Below, one piece after another: positions 43,217 through 52,552 of a stretch of 64,000 nucleotides of DNA. Source of the DNA: Bog-877 sp050734135 (lineage in GTDB: Bacteria; Chloroflexota; Dormibacteria; Aeolococcales; Bog-877); the NCBI GenBank assembly GCA_050734135.1, contig JBOHUG010000070.1, positions 62,001-126,000 of the forward strand, read 5' to 3'. The position numbers and the translations under genes are program-made. Position 1 is the stretch's first letter. Each line of letters opens with the position of its first letter. The notes beneath the pieces are model-generated. The model saw nothing but the letters and a program-made list of their open reading frames with translations, did not search any database and was not told the DNA's origin.

Positions 43217-44256
43217 GGCGACTTTTGGCGGCAATCGCCGCGATGGCGCTGATGGCCCTGTTCGGCTTCGGAATCTACGCGGTATTGGGTACGCTCAAGA
43301 GCAACAAACACCACAGCCAGAAGCCCACCCAGACCAGGGCCCTGATCGACCTCCCGGGAACTGTGTATGTGGTCCAGGCGGGGAACATCTACAGCCTGAC
43401 AAACCTCACATTCACCGAGCTCAAGAATCCGGGGTATGACTGGGTACAGGTCGCGCCCGGTCCCAGCGGGGATCTCCTGGCGGTCGCCTACTCGACGATG
43501 TACAGCAACGTTTATCTGCTCAGTTCGCAGGGTCACGTGCTGCGGCAGCTGCTCTCCGAGAGCTCCTCGCAGTACTTCGACAACCACTGGGCCTACTACC
43601 CCCGGGTCAGTCCGAATGGAGAGACGCTCTTTTATGTGTCGGATTGGGTCGACCCCGGCTCCGCATACAACGTCGACTTTCAAGTCCAGGCGGTTCCCTT
43701 CGCTGATCCTTCCGCCCGGGCCGTGGTTTGGAGTGAGCCGTATCTGTACTACCAAGGCGGGGATGTGGAGCCGATCCCGCTCGCCAACGGAGGGATCATC
43801 TACACCAAGTACGCTGTCGACACCGCGGCCGGCCCCGGTGATGGCGCCACCTACGGCCAGCTGGTCTACGCGAGCGCTCCCGGCGTGGTCCCGACCTACC
43901 TGACCACCGCCGCCCAGGACTGCTCCGAGCCGGCGCTCTCGCCGAGCGGAACCGAGATCGCCATGATCTGTTCCAGCAACATCAGTCTCCAGACGACGAC
44001 TCTGGATGTGGCGAGTTGGAATGGGACCACTCTAGGTCCGCTGGTGGAGATCAGCGCCGGACCGCTGGCGGCCGGCCCCACCTGGGCGCCGGACGGCAAA
44101 AGCGTGCTGTACCTGAATACCCTGCTCGCCGATAAGTCGTCCCCCTTTCAACTCTGGTGGGTACCCAAAGCCACCGCCAAGAAGCCCGGGGCTCCCCAGC
44201 AGGTGACCGAGGACCTCAACTTCACGGCGACCTCCCCGCCGATCTGGGTCTCCTGA
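43213..44256 (+). CDS. Membrane-anchored TolB/WD40-like beta-propeller protein
   Basis: A 347-residue protein with an N-terminal signal-anchor (LLAAIAAMALMALFGFGIYAVLG). The extracytoplasmic part has repeated strand motifs of the TolB/PD40 kind: VQVAPGPSGDLLAVAYS, YYPRVSPNGETLFYVSD, EPALSPSGTEIAMIC and GPTWAPDGKSVLYLNT, each with P-x-G-x-x-hydrophobic. This suggests a beta-propeller of unknown ligand. Translational coupling to the LCP gene suggests a cell-envelope role. It converges with the GH63-like gene across a short stem-loop. Confidence 0.78.
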   Translation: MRRLLAAIAAMALMALFGFGIYAVLGTLKSNKHHSQKPTQTRALIDLPGTVYVVQAGNIYSLTNLTFTELKNPGYDWVQVAPGPSGDLLAVAYSTMYSNVYLLSSQGHVLRQLLSESSSQYFDNHWAYYPRVSPNGETLFYVSDWVDPGSAYNVDFQVQAVPFADPSARAVVWSEPYLYYQGGDVEPIPLANGGIIYTKYAVDTAAGPGDGATYGQLVYASAPGVVPTYLTTAAQDCSEPALSPSGTEIAMICSSNISLQTTTLDVASWNGTTLGPLVEISAGPLAAGPTWAPDGKSVLYLNTLLADKSSPFQLWWVPKATAKKPGAPQQVTEDLNFTATSPPIWVS

Positions 44257-44261
44257 CCGGA

Positions 44262-44275
44262 GCCGCTTTCGCGGC
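44262..44275. terminator. Short stem-loop between convergent genes
   Basis: GCCGC-TTTC-GCGGC forms a 5 bp perfect stem with a 4 nt loop in the 25 nt gap between the TolB-like and GH63-like stops. It lacks a T run, so it is at most a weak bidirectional terminator. Confidence 0.3.
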
Positions 44276-44281
44276 GAACTA

Positions 44282-46933
44282 CTAGCCAGGTTTCGGTGGC
44301 CGCCAGGGGGATCGGAGCTCCTGGACCATCAGGGCCGCCAGCGCCGTCCAGCCGGTCTGGTGGGAGGCGCCGTGACCAAACCCGGTCTCCCCGTCGAAGA
44401 ATTCGTGGAAGAGCAGGTTGTCGCGCCACTTGGGATCAGTCTGAAAGCGCTCTAGTTCCCCGTACACGGGCCGCCTCCCGTCCGGGCCTCGCCGGAAGAT
44501 GCCCACGGTGCGCTCCGCCAGCTGGTCGGCGATGTGCCCAAGAGTTGAGGGCTCGCCATGGGGCGCAGGGAATGGGTGCTTGAAGGACGGACCGAGGCCC
44601 GTACCCAGCAGTCGCAGGGCCTGGACCAGCAGGTAGCTGGTGGGAAACCAAACCGGACCACGCCAGTTGGAATTGCCGCCGTAGATGCGTTCTTCGGATA
44701 CCCCTGGCTCATACCGAACCGGGGGCATCCCGGGTACCAGGGCACACTGGTAAGGGCTCGTGAGATGGGCTTTGGAGAGCGAGCGAGGACCGTGTGGGGA
44801 GAGAAATTCCGACTCGTCCACAAGCCGATCCAGGAGGCGGTGCAGCCGGTCCGAGCTGACTAGGCTGAGACAGGCGTAGGGATCGCCCCCCCGGGCCGCC
44901 CGGTAGTGGATCACGCCCTCTTCGGCCGCCTCGTCGAGCTTCTGGGAAAGCCGAGGTAACCTGGCCAGGGTGTGCCGGTGGACTACCTCACTGGCGGCGA
45001 GTGGCATCAGCCCCACCAGGCTCCGGACCCGCAGCTGTTCTGAGCGCCCATCAGCCAGGCGCAGCAGGTCGTAGTAGAACCCGTCCTGATCATCCCAAAG
45101 CCCGCTCTGACCGTTCTGGCCGTTGAGGGCGGTGGCGATGCTGACGTAGTGCGAAAAGAAGCGAATCGCCATGTTTTCGTACTGCGGCTCGTCGATGGCC
45201 AGCTCAGCTGCCATCCGAAACATCTTCACCACCAGCATCCCCATCCAGGCGGTCGCATCCGCCTCGGAGATCCCGGCGCCCTCGGGGAGGTGGCTGCGAT
45301 CCACAGCGGAGATGTTGTCGAGCCCCAAAAAGCCACCCGAAAAGATGTTGTTACCAAGGGGATCGTGGCGATTCACCCACCAGCCGTAGTTGAACAGCAA
45401 TGCCAGAAATGCCTGCTCCAGAAACGCCCGGTCCGGGACTCCCGTGCGATTGCGGTCCCGAATGAAAATCTGCCAGACGGCCAGCACCGCGGTCGGCGGA
45501 TTGCAGTCTGAGAAAGCCCACTCATACGCCGGTAACTGGCCATCCGCGCGGAGATACCGAGGCTGCAGCAAGAGCAGCGCCTGTTCCTTCGCCAGGGCGG
45601 TGTCGATCGGCTCCAGGGCCACAGCGTGGAAGGCCAGGTCCCAGCTGGCGAACCAGGGGTACTCCCAGCTATCCGGCATTACGATCACGTCGGCTGCCTT
45701 GAGGGCACCCCAGCGATTGTTGCGGCCCTGCCGACGCGCCGGGGGAGGTGGCGGTTGCCCGGGATCGCCGGCCACCCAGCGGGCCACATCGTACTCGTAG
45801 TACTGCTGGGTCCAGATCAACCCAGCAAAGGCCTGGCGTTGAATGAGGAGGTCGTCCTGGGCGGAGGAACCGCTCAGGACTCCCTGGTAGAAGCGATCAG
45901 CAGCGCCCCTACGCTCCGCGCAGATCTCATCGACCTCGCTCGGGTCGGGACCCGGATCTCCACTCCAGATGAAGCGCACCGTTTCCGATCGGCCGGCTTC
46001 TAACTCCAGGAGGAAGTGAGCCGCCGCCTTCGTACCCCAGAGCTCGGGGTTGCAGCGAGCCGGATCGCCGCTCAAGACCGCGTCCCCGATCGCGTCTTTG
46101 GGGTATGGGCTGGGATTGCTGGCGTCGAAGAGAAGCTTGGCATTGGTCTCGTTGTCACAGACGAGCCAGGAGAAGTCGCCGGCCACCTGGAGGTGGTAGC
46201 CGGCGAACTCGGGTAGCCCGGTCAGCTCCAGGCTAGATCCCCGGGCTTGCAACCTGGGCGGCGTTCCCCGGGGCTCCTGCCACGCCCAGGTGTTTCGCAG
46301 CCACAGCTGGGGCAGCAGGTGCAGCTGGGCTGACCGCTGGCTCTCGTTGGTGACGGTGATCCGACCCGCGATCAACCCAGGGGTGCGCTGCGCGTACTCG
46401 ACCTCCACCGTCCAGTACCGGTCGCCATCGAAGGCGCCCATTGCCAGCAGGCCCAATTCAGGCCCGGGCCGGGAGTTCCTCTCCAGCAAATCATGGTAGG
46501 GGAAGGCAACCATCGGGTAGCGGTAAATGGCGCGGAGATAGCTGCTGTCCGGGAGGGCGTCCAGGTAGTGCCAGTACTCCTTTACGTCTTCACCGTGATT
46601 CCCCTGGGCGTTGGAGAGCCCAAAAAAACGCTCCTTGAGAATGGGGTCCTCGCCGTTCCAGAGCGCCACCGCCAGGCAGACGCGCTGGCGGTCATCGCAG
46701 ATGCCGAGAATGCCGTCCTCGCCCCAGCGGTAGGCGCGGCTGCGCGACTGCTCGAAGGGAAGGTAGTCCCAGGCGTTGCCGTCCGGGCTGTAGTCCTCCC
46801 GGACCGTTCCCCACTGGCGCAACGACAGAAAGGGGCCCCAGCGGGGAGCATCTGGTCCGGACAGCCGACCGCTGGACCCGGATGGTGAGGAGAGTCCGTC
46901 ATCGGTAGCTGCCACTGGCAGCGATTCTCCCAT
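44282..46933 (-). CDS. GH63/MGH1-like glycoside hydrolase (mannosylglycerate/glucosylglycerate hydrolase or glucosidase type)
   Basis: An 883-residue protein of the (alpha/alpha)6-barrel glucosidase clan. The N-terminal beta-sandwich (WGPFLSLRQWGTVREDYSPDGNAWDYLPF) is followed by the barrel with PDSWEYPWFASWDLAFHAVALEPIDTALAKEQ, the acidic LPAYEWAFSDCNPP, WLGMLVVK-like helices, RGPVWFPTSYLLVQALR and the C-terminal FHEFFDGETGFGHGASHQTGWTALA. These are hallmarks of bacterial GH63-type enzymes related to glucosylglycerate hydrolase; catalytic acids probably lie in WD-LAF and FDGETG. No signal peptide is evident, so it is likely cytosolic and acts on an intracellular glycoside. Its ATG is 2 nt after the histidine kinase stop, so it is in an operon with a two-component system. 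Confidence 0.85.
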   Translation of the reverse strand: MGESLPVAATDDGLSSPSGSSGRLSGPDAPRWGPFLSLRQWGTVREDYSPDGNAWDYLPFEQSRSRAYRWGEDGILGICDDRQRVCLAVALWNGEDPILKERFFGLSNAQGNHGEDVKEYWHYLDALPDSSYLRAIYRYPMVAFPYHDLLERNSRPGPELGLLAMGAFDGDRYWTVEVEYAQRTPGLIAGRITVTNESQRSAQLHLLPQLWLRNTWAWQEPRGTPPRLQARGSSLELTGLPEFAGYHLQVAGDFSWLVCDNETNAKLLFDASNPSPYPKDAIGDAVLSGDPARCNPELWGTKAAAHFLLELEAGRSETVRFIWSGDPGPDPSEVDEICAERRGAADRFYQGVLSGSSAQDDLLIQRQAFAGLIWTQQYYEYDVARWVAGDPGQPPPPPARRQGRNNRWGALKAADVIVMPDSWEYPWFASWDLAFHAVALEPIDTALAKEQALLLLQPRYLRADGQLPAYEWAFSDCNPPTAVLAVWQIFIRDRNRTGVPDRAFLEQAFLALLFNYGWWVNRHDPLGNNIFSGGFLGLDNISAVDRSHLPEGAGISEADATAWMGMLVVKMFRMAAELAIDEPQYENMAIRFFSHYVSIATALNGQNGQSGLWDDQDGFYYDLLRLADGRSEQLRVRSLVGLMPLAASEVVHRHTLARLPRLSQKLDEAAEEGVIHYRAARGGDPYACLSLVSSDRLHRLLDRLVDESEFLSPHGPRSLSKAHLTSPYQCALVPGMPPVRYEPGVSEERIYGGNSNWRGPVWFPTSYLLVQALRLLGTGLGPSFKHPFPAPHGEPSTLGHIADQLAERTVGIFRRGPDGRRPVYGELERFQTDPKWRDNLLFHEFFDGETGFGHGASHQTGWTALAALMVQELRSPWRPPKPG

Positions 46934-46935
46934 CC

Positions 46936-48363
46936 TCAGCCGGTCGGAGTCGGCTCTCCGGGGGGCGGTTCCGGCGCCTGGACCGGAAGGCGCACGGTGA
47001 AGGTCGCCCCACCACCCTCGGTCGGCTCGAGCTGGAGTGTGCCGCGGTGGGCCGCGACGATTGCGGCCACGATCGCCAAGCCCAGCCCGGATCCGCCCTG
47101 CTCCCGCCCCCGCGCCCGATCGGCTCGCACAAAGCGCTCGAAGATCCGGTTTGCGATGTCGGGCGGTACTCCCGGCCCGTGGTCCTCCACTGTGAGAACC
47201 GCGAATCCCTCCGCGCGCCTGACCGTGACCTCGATCTTCGTCCGGACGGGCGTGTGGACGGTCGCGTTTCGGAGCAGGTTGCCGATCACCTGGCGCAGTC
47301 GAGCCTCGTCCCCCAGCACCAGCACCGGTTCGGGGGTCTCGACGCGGATCGGGTGGCGGCGGTCGGCGACTGCGGCGTCCGCCACCGCGTCGACTACGAG
47401 TTGGGAGACGTCGACTCGAGCTCGCTCCAGCGGGCGGCCCTCGTCGAGCCTGGCCAGGAGCAACAAGTCGTCGACCAGCCGGCTCATCCGGGCAGATTCG
47501 CCCTCGATCCGGGTCATCGCCTTGCCGAGGTCCTCCGGGCGGCCCTGGGCACCATGGCGAAACAGTTCGGCGTAGCCGCGGATCGAGCTGAGCGGCGTCC
47601 GCAACTCGTGCGAGGCATCCGCCATGAATTGCCGCATCCGAGCCTCGGAGGCAGAGCTGGCAGCGAAGGCCCCTTCAATTTGACTCAGCATCTCGTTGAG
47701 GCTGGCGGCCAGCTGGCCGACCTCGGTGGCAGGATTCCCAGGTTCGATCCGTTGACTGAGATCACCTCCCGCGATGGCACTGGCGGTGGTCCGGATCCGA
47801 GCCAGCGGCCGCAACCCCAGCTGCACGATCCACCAGGCCATTCCGCCCATTCCGATCAACACCGCCAGCCCGACCAGGATCTCGAGGGCGCGCAGCTGGT
47901 TGAGGGTGGAGTCGACATCGTTGAGCGGAATTCCGAGGACGAGGTTAACCGTCGGCACATTTGTGGCGGTGACCAGGACCCGGTATTCGCCGCCTCCCTG
48001 GCTGGCGGGTACTGTGATGAATGCCTGCTCGGGGATCGGTCCGGACCCGAATCCCGAGGGCAGGCGGGGTTTCGACAGCCTGGTTGAGCCGGCCGAGGTG
48101 GACGGCAGCTTCACTGATCCGTTGGGACTGACCAACTCGGCAAAGGTGCCCGGGGGTATGTCCGGACCACCCCGCCGGAGATAGCCGGTTCGCTCGTAGA
48201 AGGTCAGGTAGCTGGCCACCGCCTCCGCCGAACTCTGGGCTTCGGAATTGATCTGGGTGCTGAGGGTCGACTGCAGCACAACGTAAGTGACGGCATCGGT
48301 GACCCCCAGACCAATCGCCACCAGCGCCACCAGCCCGAGGAGTAGCCGGAGGCGTAACGACAT
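46936..48363 (-). CDS. Two-component sensor histidine kinase
   Basis: A 475-residue membrane kinase. Helix 1 is LLLGLVALVAIGLGVTDAVTYVVL, an extracytoplasmic sensor of about 130 residues follows, then helix 2 LEILVGLAVLIGMGGMAWWIVQLG, a HAMP domain (RPLARIRTTASAIAGGDLSQRI), the HisKA dimerisation helix with phosphorylated His in SHELRTPLSSIRGYAELF, and the HATPase domain (N-box VIGNLLRNATVHT, G1 VEDHGPGVPPDIANRIFERF, G2 GGSGLGLAIVAAIVAAH). All catalytic boxes are intact. It follows its response regulator by 2 nt and precedes the glycosidase by 2 nt. The signal is unknown. Confidence 0.95.
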   Translation of the reverse strand: MSLRLRLLLGLVALVAIGLGVTDAVTYVVLQSTLSTQINSEAQSSAEAVASYLTFYERTGYLRRGGPDIPPGTFAELVSPNGSVKLPSTSAGSTRLSKPRLPSGFGSGPIPEQAFITVPASQGGGEYRVLVTATNVPTVNLVLGIPLNDVDSTLNQLRALEILVGLAVLIGMGGMAWWIVQLGLRPLARIRTTASAIAGGDLSQRIEPGNPATEVGQLAASLNEMLSQIEGAFAASSASEARMRQFMADASHELRTPLSSIRGYAELFRHGAQGRPEDLGKAMTRIEGESARMSRLVDDLLLLARLDEGRPLERARVDVSQLVVDAVADAAVADRRHPIRVETPEPVLVLGDEARLRQVIGNLLRNATVHTPVRTKIEVTVRRAEGFAVLTVEDHGPGVPPDIANRIFERFVRADRARGREQGGSGLGLAIVAAIVAAHRGTLQLEPTEGGGATFTVRLPVQAPEPPPGEPTPTG

Positions 48364-48365
48364 GG

Positions 48366-49058
48366 TTAGGCCCGGGGCAGGCGGAGCACGTAACCCATCC
48401 CCCGGACGGTGTGAATCAAGGGCGGGTCCTGGCGGTCCACCTTTTTGCGCAGGTAGCTGATGTAGGTTTCGAGAATCCCGGCGTCGCCACCGAAATCGTA
48501 CTTCCAGACATGGTCCAGGATCTGGGCTCTGGTGAGTACCCGCCGGGCATTGATCAGAAGGTAGCGGAGGAGCCGGTACTCGGTGGCGGTGAGCTCCACC
48601 AGCTCACTTCCGCGGCGGACTTCGCGGAGGTCCTCATCCATCTCCAGGTCAGCGAAGGTGAGCAGGGTGTGGCTCTCCGCCTGGTGGCCGGCGCGCCGGA
48701 GAATCACCCGCACTCGGGCGATCAGCTCATCGAGGCTAAACGGCTTGGTGACGTAGTCGTCGCCCCCCACCGTCAGACCGCGAACCTTGTCCTCGGTCGC
48801 GTCGCGCGCTGTGAGGAAGAGGATCGGGGAATGGTTGCCAGCCTCGGTGAGGCGCCGAGAGACCTCGAACCCGTCGAAGTCCGGCAGCATCACGTCGAGG
48901 ATGATCAGGTGGGGCCGGAACTCGGCTACCTGGGTGAGGGCCGCCGCGCCGCTGCCGGCGGTGGTGGTCATGAATCCCGCGTAACGCAGGGCGGTTGCCA
49001 CCAGCTCGGCCAGGTTGGTTTCGTCGTCGACGACCAGGATCCGAGTCTCCTCATCCAT
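48366..49058 (-). CDS. OmpR/PhoB family response regulator
   Basis: A 230-residue two-domain regulator. The receiver has the acidic pair in ILVVDDETNLAEL, phosphoacceptor Asp in LIILDVMLPDFDG, Thr in ILFLTARDATEDK and Lys in GGDDYVTKPFSLDEL. The C-terminal winged helix has LTATEYRLLRYLLINARRVLTRAQILDHVWKYDFGGDAGILETYISYLRKKVD in two motifs (ending RTVRGMGYVLR). It is the first gene of the regulator-kinase-glycosidase operon; a CATACT hexamer lies 5 nt before the ATG, consistent with leaderless transcription. Confidence 0.96.
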   Translation of the reverse strand: MDEETRILVVDDETNLAELVATALRYAGFMTTTAGSGAAALTQVAEFRPHLIILDVMLPDFDGFEVSRRLTEAGNHSPILFLTARDATEDKVRGLTVGGDDYVTKPFSLDELIARVRVILRRAGHQAESHTLLTFADLEMDEDLREVRRGSELVELTATEYRLLRYLLINARRVLTRAQILDHVWKYDFGGDAGILETYISYLRKKVDRQDPPLIHTVRGMGYVLRLPRA

Positions 49059-49063
49059 CTCTA

Positions 49064-49069
49064 AGTATG
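49064..49069 (-). promoter_or_regulatory. -10-like hexamer for leaderless response regulator gene
   Basis: On the minus strand CATACT lies 5 nt before the ATG at 49058, with no Shine-Dalgarno. Confidence 0.35.
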
Positions 49070-49869
49070 AGTGTGCTTTCAGATCCTGTGAATTTTCTGT
49101 GGGTGAGCTGCGATCTGTCTGAGGCGGAGCCCTCCCGAGCCGGCCTCGGCAAGGCTCTGGGGAAGCTCCCAGCTCGGTCCCAGTCCGCTCCCAGGACGAG
49201 GTCTCAGTCTGAGTCCTGCGGCCCCGGGCTCCCTCCCCACCCAGGGCCGTCGACCACCCTCCCCCAGCGGCCCGGCACTCGCCGGGTCGCTGTTTGCGTC
49301 TGGAACTGACCGGAGCGAGAGTCAGGCCGTATCTCCACCGATCTCTCCGCCGGCCACGCCGAGGAAATCGCAGCCGGTGTCCCGGCGAACTTCGGGAACC
49401 AGGACCCAGGCGGTGTCTTCGGTCGATAGCGCGAGCACGTGGATCAGGGCACTCGCGAGGGCCAAGGAGATGGACCTGGGACCCTCAGGTCGTACCCCAC
49501 GTGATCCGGAGACCGGCAACGCCCGACAAAGACCGGTCCGCACCACGCCGGACGGCACCTGACGAGCCTCGCAGGCGATTGAGAATTCTGACCGAGAGCG
49601 GCTGAAGCTACAGGTTTTCTCCAAGGCCCACAGCCGGGAAAAGCGGCACTTGACTCCAAGTAGCAGAGGGCGAAGCGGATGGGAGAGATCCAGAGGTGGT
49701 CCTGTCCTGTGATCCAGATTGAATTGAAGTCCCAGGCTTCAGCGTTGCGCGGACCGAGCGGGACTGCTCACGGAGGAGACCCGAGCTGTCTCGCAAGCCG
49801 TCGCCATAGTCTCGGCTGTGCCGTGCTTTTGATACCCTGCCTCAGTTCCTCGCGATCGCGCGAGCACGT
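49070..49869. other. Intergenic stretch without a recognisable gene
   Basis: About 800 nt between the response regulator promoter and tRNA-Ala. Open frames here (for example 49322-49624 minus) give Arg/Ser-rich or low-complexity products with no recognisable motif. I see no RNA gene, repeat or mobile-element hallmark. It may be decayed coding sequence continuous with the degraded tract downstream. Confidence 0.5.
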
Positions 49870-49944
49870 GGGGCCGTGGCGCAGCGGGAGCGCGCTTCCT
49901 TGGCATGGAAGAGGTCGCGGGTTCGATTCCCGCCGGCTCCACCA
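49870..49944 (+). tRNA. tRNA-Ala (anticodon GGC), CCA encoded
   Basis: A complete cloverleaf can be folded: acceptor GGGGCCG/CGGCTCC with the G3-U70 alanine identity pair, D stem GCGC/GCGC, anticodon stem CTTCC/GGAAG enclosing TTGGCAT (anticodon GGC, reading GCC), T stem GCGGG/CCCGC with TTCGATT. The discriminator A is followed by an encoded CCA at 49942-49944. Antisense translation gives the familiar spurious NRTRDLFHAKEARSRC peptide, rejected as a gene. The downstream 4 kb is rich in broken genes, compatible with a tRNA-associated insertion site, though no duplicated 3' end was found. Confidence 0.95.
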
Positions 49945-50426
49945 ATCCGGGCAGAGTAAATTTCATGAATTTTCGGCGACGGCCATTTCTTGCACTGTGC
50001 GGTGAGGGGGCGGGTCGGCGGATGCGCCCAGGATCGCGTCGGGACTCGGACGTCCGAGTGGTCGTCCGTACTGGTGAGGAGATATTTTTGCCACACCCAG
50101 ATACTCTGGCCGCCGTCCGGTCAGCACCATTCGCCATCCCCACCCCACGACGATGGCCTGGCCCACCGGGGAGGGATCAACTGCTTGACTCTCACCCTGG
50201 GGAGCCCACACAGTCGTCTCGTCGGGCCTCCGGCCGACGACGAGGATGTCAGCATCAAAGAGATCAGCGTCGGCGCGGTCGCGCCTGTCGCTCAAGGCAC
50301 TTCGCCGCTACTACGAAACTCGGCGGGTCGAATGCCGTCGCGGGCGTGGAAGCAGCGGCGCGCCTAGTTCGGGTCAGTCGGAATCGAGGATGAACCAGAA
50401 CCGACCGTAGCCCGTGGCTCTTCCCC
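49945..50426. other. Gene-free stretch downstream of tRNA-Ala
   Basis: About 480 nt with only a 110-residue minus-strand frame (49963-50295) and overlapping plus frames, none recognisable. It begins an approximately 4 kb tract of degraded sequence. No integrase, direct repeat of the tRNA 3' end, or IS ends were seen. Confidence 0.45.
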
Positions 50427-50951
50427 TCAGCCCTCTCCGACTGCCGGCCCGTATTTCTTCGCGGCGGCCTTTTCAGCTGGACACCTGCCTTCCCGCCGAC
50501 CGCAAGCGTGCAGATCGCAGCGAAGGCAGATCCATGCCCCGCCGTCCTTGATGCTGACCACCTGGCCCATCAGTTGGGCTAGCAAGGTCGTGCAAGGTTC
50601 GCATCTCGCTCCGGGTGAGACCGTCGAGCAGGGTGTCGAGGTAGGAGGCCCGCTGGTTGGCCGCGGTCCGGGCGGCTCGGTGGCCGCGAACGGTGATCCA
50701 CACGGAGCGGGTCCGCCCGCTGGGCCGACCCCCCGGGTGACCAGCCCGGCCGCGGCGAGACGTTCGGGCAGCCGGACCGTGCCGGAGTGAGTCAGACCGA
50801 GGACTTCACGCAGGCGCGTGACACTGGACTTGTCCAAGTCCTGATCCAAGGCCGACAGGGTGCCGGTCGTGGAATCTGCGCCACCCGCCGGCGAACTGGT
50901 TGCGTCGAGTCGGTCGGTGATCACCAGGGAGAGCGCGCCCAGAGGGTTCGC
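50427..50951 (-). pseudogene. MarR-family regulator with two frameshifts
   Basis: The frame starts with NPLGALSLVITDRLDA and the winged-helix half TRLREVLGLTHSGTVRLPERLAAAGLVTRG. It then shifts by one base near 50720 into a frame reading SVWITVRGHRAARTAANQR and LDGLTRSEMRTLHDL, and shifts back near 50590 into LLAQLMGQ and the typical Cys-containing tail ICLRCDLHACGRREGRCPAEKA. Joining the three pieces gives a full-length regulator with the C-terminal RxCRLC-like cysteine tail known in a MarR subgroup. Two compensating shifts make the natural product non-functional unless the assembly is wrong here. Confidence 0.75.
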
Positions 50952-50971
50952 GGTCGCCCTGCGCGGTGCGC

Positions 50972-51373
50972 TTATGCGAGCTGGTAGGTCAGCGTCAGTG
51001 GCATGAAGGGATAGTCTGCGTGGGTGGACTCGCTGACGACGCTGCCGCTGATCCCGGCCAAGCCCCCAGTGCCAGAACCGGGGACAACTGCCATACTCCC
51101 AGTTGCGGTCGTACCGTCATAGCATCCCTCGCCGCAGAGCACGAAGTTCCCTTCGCGCCCGTCGAGTCGGCCGGACAGGTTCATCAAGGTCACGTATTCG
51201 CTCGTTCCGTCCGGGCGGTAGTAAGCGAGCATGCTCTGCGACCCGGACCGCAGTCCGTCGGCGCCGTCCCGCAATCGCACGAAGGCGCGGGTGATCTTGC
51301 CTCCGTCGTCGAGCTCCTCGACCGGAGACTCGTTCCAGCCATCGATCCGAAGCTTCGTCTCCAGTTTTGTCAT
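50972..51373 (-). CDS. DUF3224 family protein
   Basis: A 133-residue protein, mostly beta strand, that I place in DUF3224 from the pattern FVRLRDGADGLRSGSQSML, YVTLMNLSGRLDGREGNFVL, GSMAVVPGSGTGGLAGISG and the ending YPFMPLTLTYQL. Family members are small cytosolic lipocalin-like barrels of unknown function, common in soil actinobacteria. ATG 51373 (MTKLETKLRIDGWNE) is preferred over a 6-residue extension. It is intact despite broken neighbours on both sides and lies upstream of the MarR pseudogene on the same strand, so that regulator may once have been its partner. Confidence 0.75.
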   Translation of the reverse strand: MTKLETKLRIDGWNESPVEELDDGGKITRAFVRLRDGADGLRSGSQSMLAYYRPDGTSEYVTLMNLSGRLDGREGNFVLCGEGCYDGTTATGSMAVVPGSGTGGLAGISGSVVSESTHADYPFMPLTLTYQLA

Positions 51374-51790
51374 GAATCCAAGCCTATGCATGACTCACCC
51401 ATGGGTCAACGGTCGGCCGACCGATAGCGGATCCGGATCATGCCCGTCCGCGGGACATGCGCCGATACTGTGGTGCCGTGGACAGTGTAGGCGCGCCTCA
51501 ACCCGCCATCGTAGAGGCCGGACTGGTAGTCGGCGACCAGCGTCCCGCTCTCGAGGTTCGACAGTCGGTGCTGAGCCCGACGCACCGCTTGGAATTTGGG
51601 TCTCCGCGGACGGTCAAACCTCGAATCGGGCCCCGCCTGGCCGGCCTGCCGGACCGCCAGGGGAGCCGCCCCACCAGAGATCCCGCGGGGAGCAAGAAGG
51701 TTGAGCACTGTCTACCCAGGACCACCACAGTTGCCAGCTCTGACGCAGACCGGCGACTTGTCCGATCAGACGGTGCCTGAGGGCGGGTTC
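51374..51790. other. Gene-free divergent region
   Basis: About 415 nt between the DUF3224 gene and the methyltransferase. A minus frame (51406-51708) ends with SGTLVADYQSGLYDGGLRRAYTVHGTTVS-like sequence that looks protein-like but matches no family I know; it may be a decayed gene. No repeat or RNA seen. Confidence 0.4.
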
Positions 51791-52552
51791 GTGGCCGATC
51801 AAATCTTCGCGGACCGGCGACTAGTGCAGCTCTACGATCCGCTGGACCCAGACCGCAGCGACCTCGATGCGTACGCGGCCATCGCTGACGAGTTCGACGC
51901 CCAATCACTGCTCGACATTGGTTGTGGAACGGGGACCTGGGCCTGTCGCTTCGCGACCCAGGGGCGTGAGGTGACCGGCCTTGACCCTGCCGCCGCGTCT
52001 CTCGAAGTGGCACAGAGCAGGCTCGGCGGTGACCGAGTCCGCTGGATCCACGGGGATGTGACAGCACTTCCTCCGTTGCAGGTGAACCTGGCCACGATGA
52101 CGGGGAACGTCGCCCAGGTGTTCCTGACCGACAGGGAGTGGCTGTCGGTGTTGCGACGTGCTCGCGCCTCGCTCGGACCGGGTGGTCGGCTGGTATTCGA
52201 AGTCAGAAACCCAGCGAAGGAGGCTTGGCGAGACTGGAACCGTCGGCAGACCTACAGGCGAGCGGAGATTACCGGACAGGGTCCCATCGAGACTTGGGTG
52301 GAGCTGACCGAAGTGAACGGTCAACTCGTCTCGTTTCAATCGACCTTCGTCTTCGGGGACACTGGCGAAATACTCACCTCTGCCTCGACGTTGCGTTTCC
52401 GCGACCGTGAGCAGATCACGGAGTCGCTGGCGCTGGCCCACCTCGCGGTGGTGGAGGTCCGAGATGCTCCCGATCGGCCCAGTCAGGAGTTCGTGTTCGT
52501 CGCCCAGCGGGTGCCTGACGCCTCTGAGCCATTCGGCGAGGTGACTGGTTGA
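51791..52552 (+). CDS. Class I SAM-dependent methyltransferase
   Basis: A 253-residue Rossmann methyltransferase. Motif I is SLLDIGCGTGTWACRFA, motif II-like EVTGLDPAAASLEVA, the acidic RWIHGDVTALPP, then NLATMTGNVAQVFL and LRRARASLGPGGRLVFEVRNP. The C-terminal half is beta-rich (AEITGQGPIETWVELTEVNG). The methyl acceptor is unknown. GTG 51791 (VADQIFADRRLVQLYD) follows GAGGGCGG at a suitable distance and matches where homologues begin; the upstream 65 codons are low-similarity. It is one of only two intact genes in the degraded tract. Confidence 0.82.
   Translation: MADQIFADRRLVQLYDPLDPDRSDLDAYAAIADEFDAQSLLDIGCGTGTWACRFATQGREVTGLDPAAASLEVAQSRLGGDRVRWIHGDVTALPPLQVNLATMTGNVAQVFLTDREWLSVLRRARASLGPGGRLVFEVRNPAKEAWRDWNRRQTYRRAEITGQGPIETWVELTEVNGQLVSFQSTFVFGDTGEILTSASTLRFRDREQITESLALAHLAVVEVRDAPDRPSQEFVFVAQRVPDASEPFGEVTG

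Noticed and set aside
49842..50096. Minus-strand frame reading NRTRDLFHAKEARSRC
   Set aside because: Antisense read-through of the tRNA-Ala(GGC) gene, not a protein.
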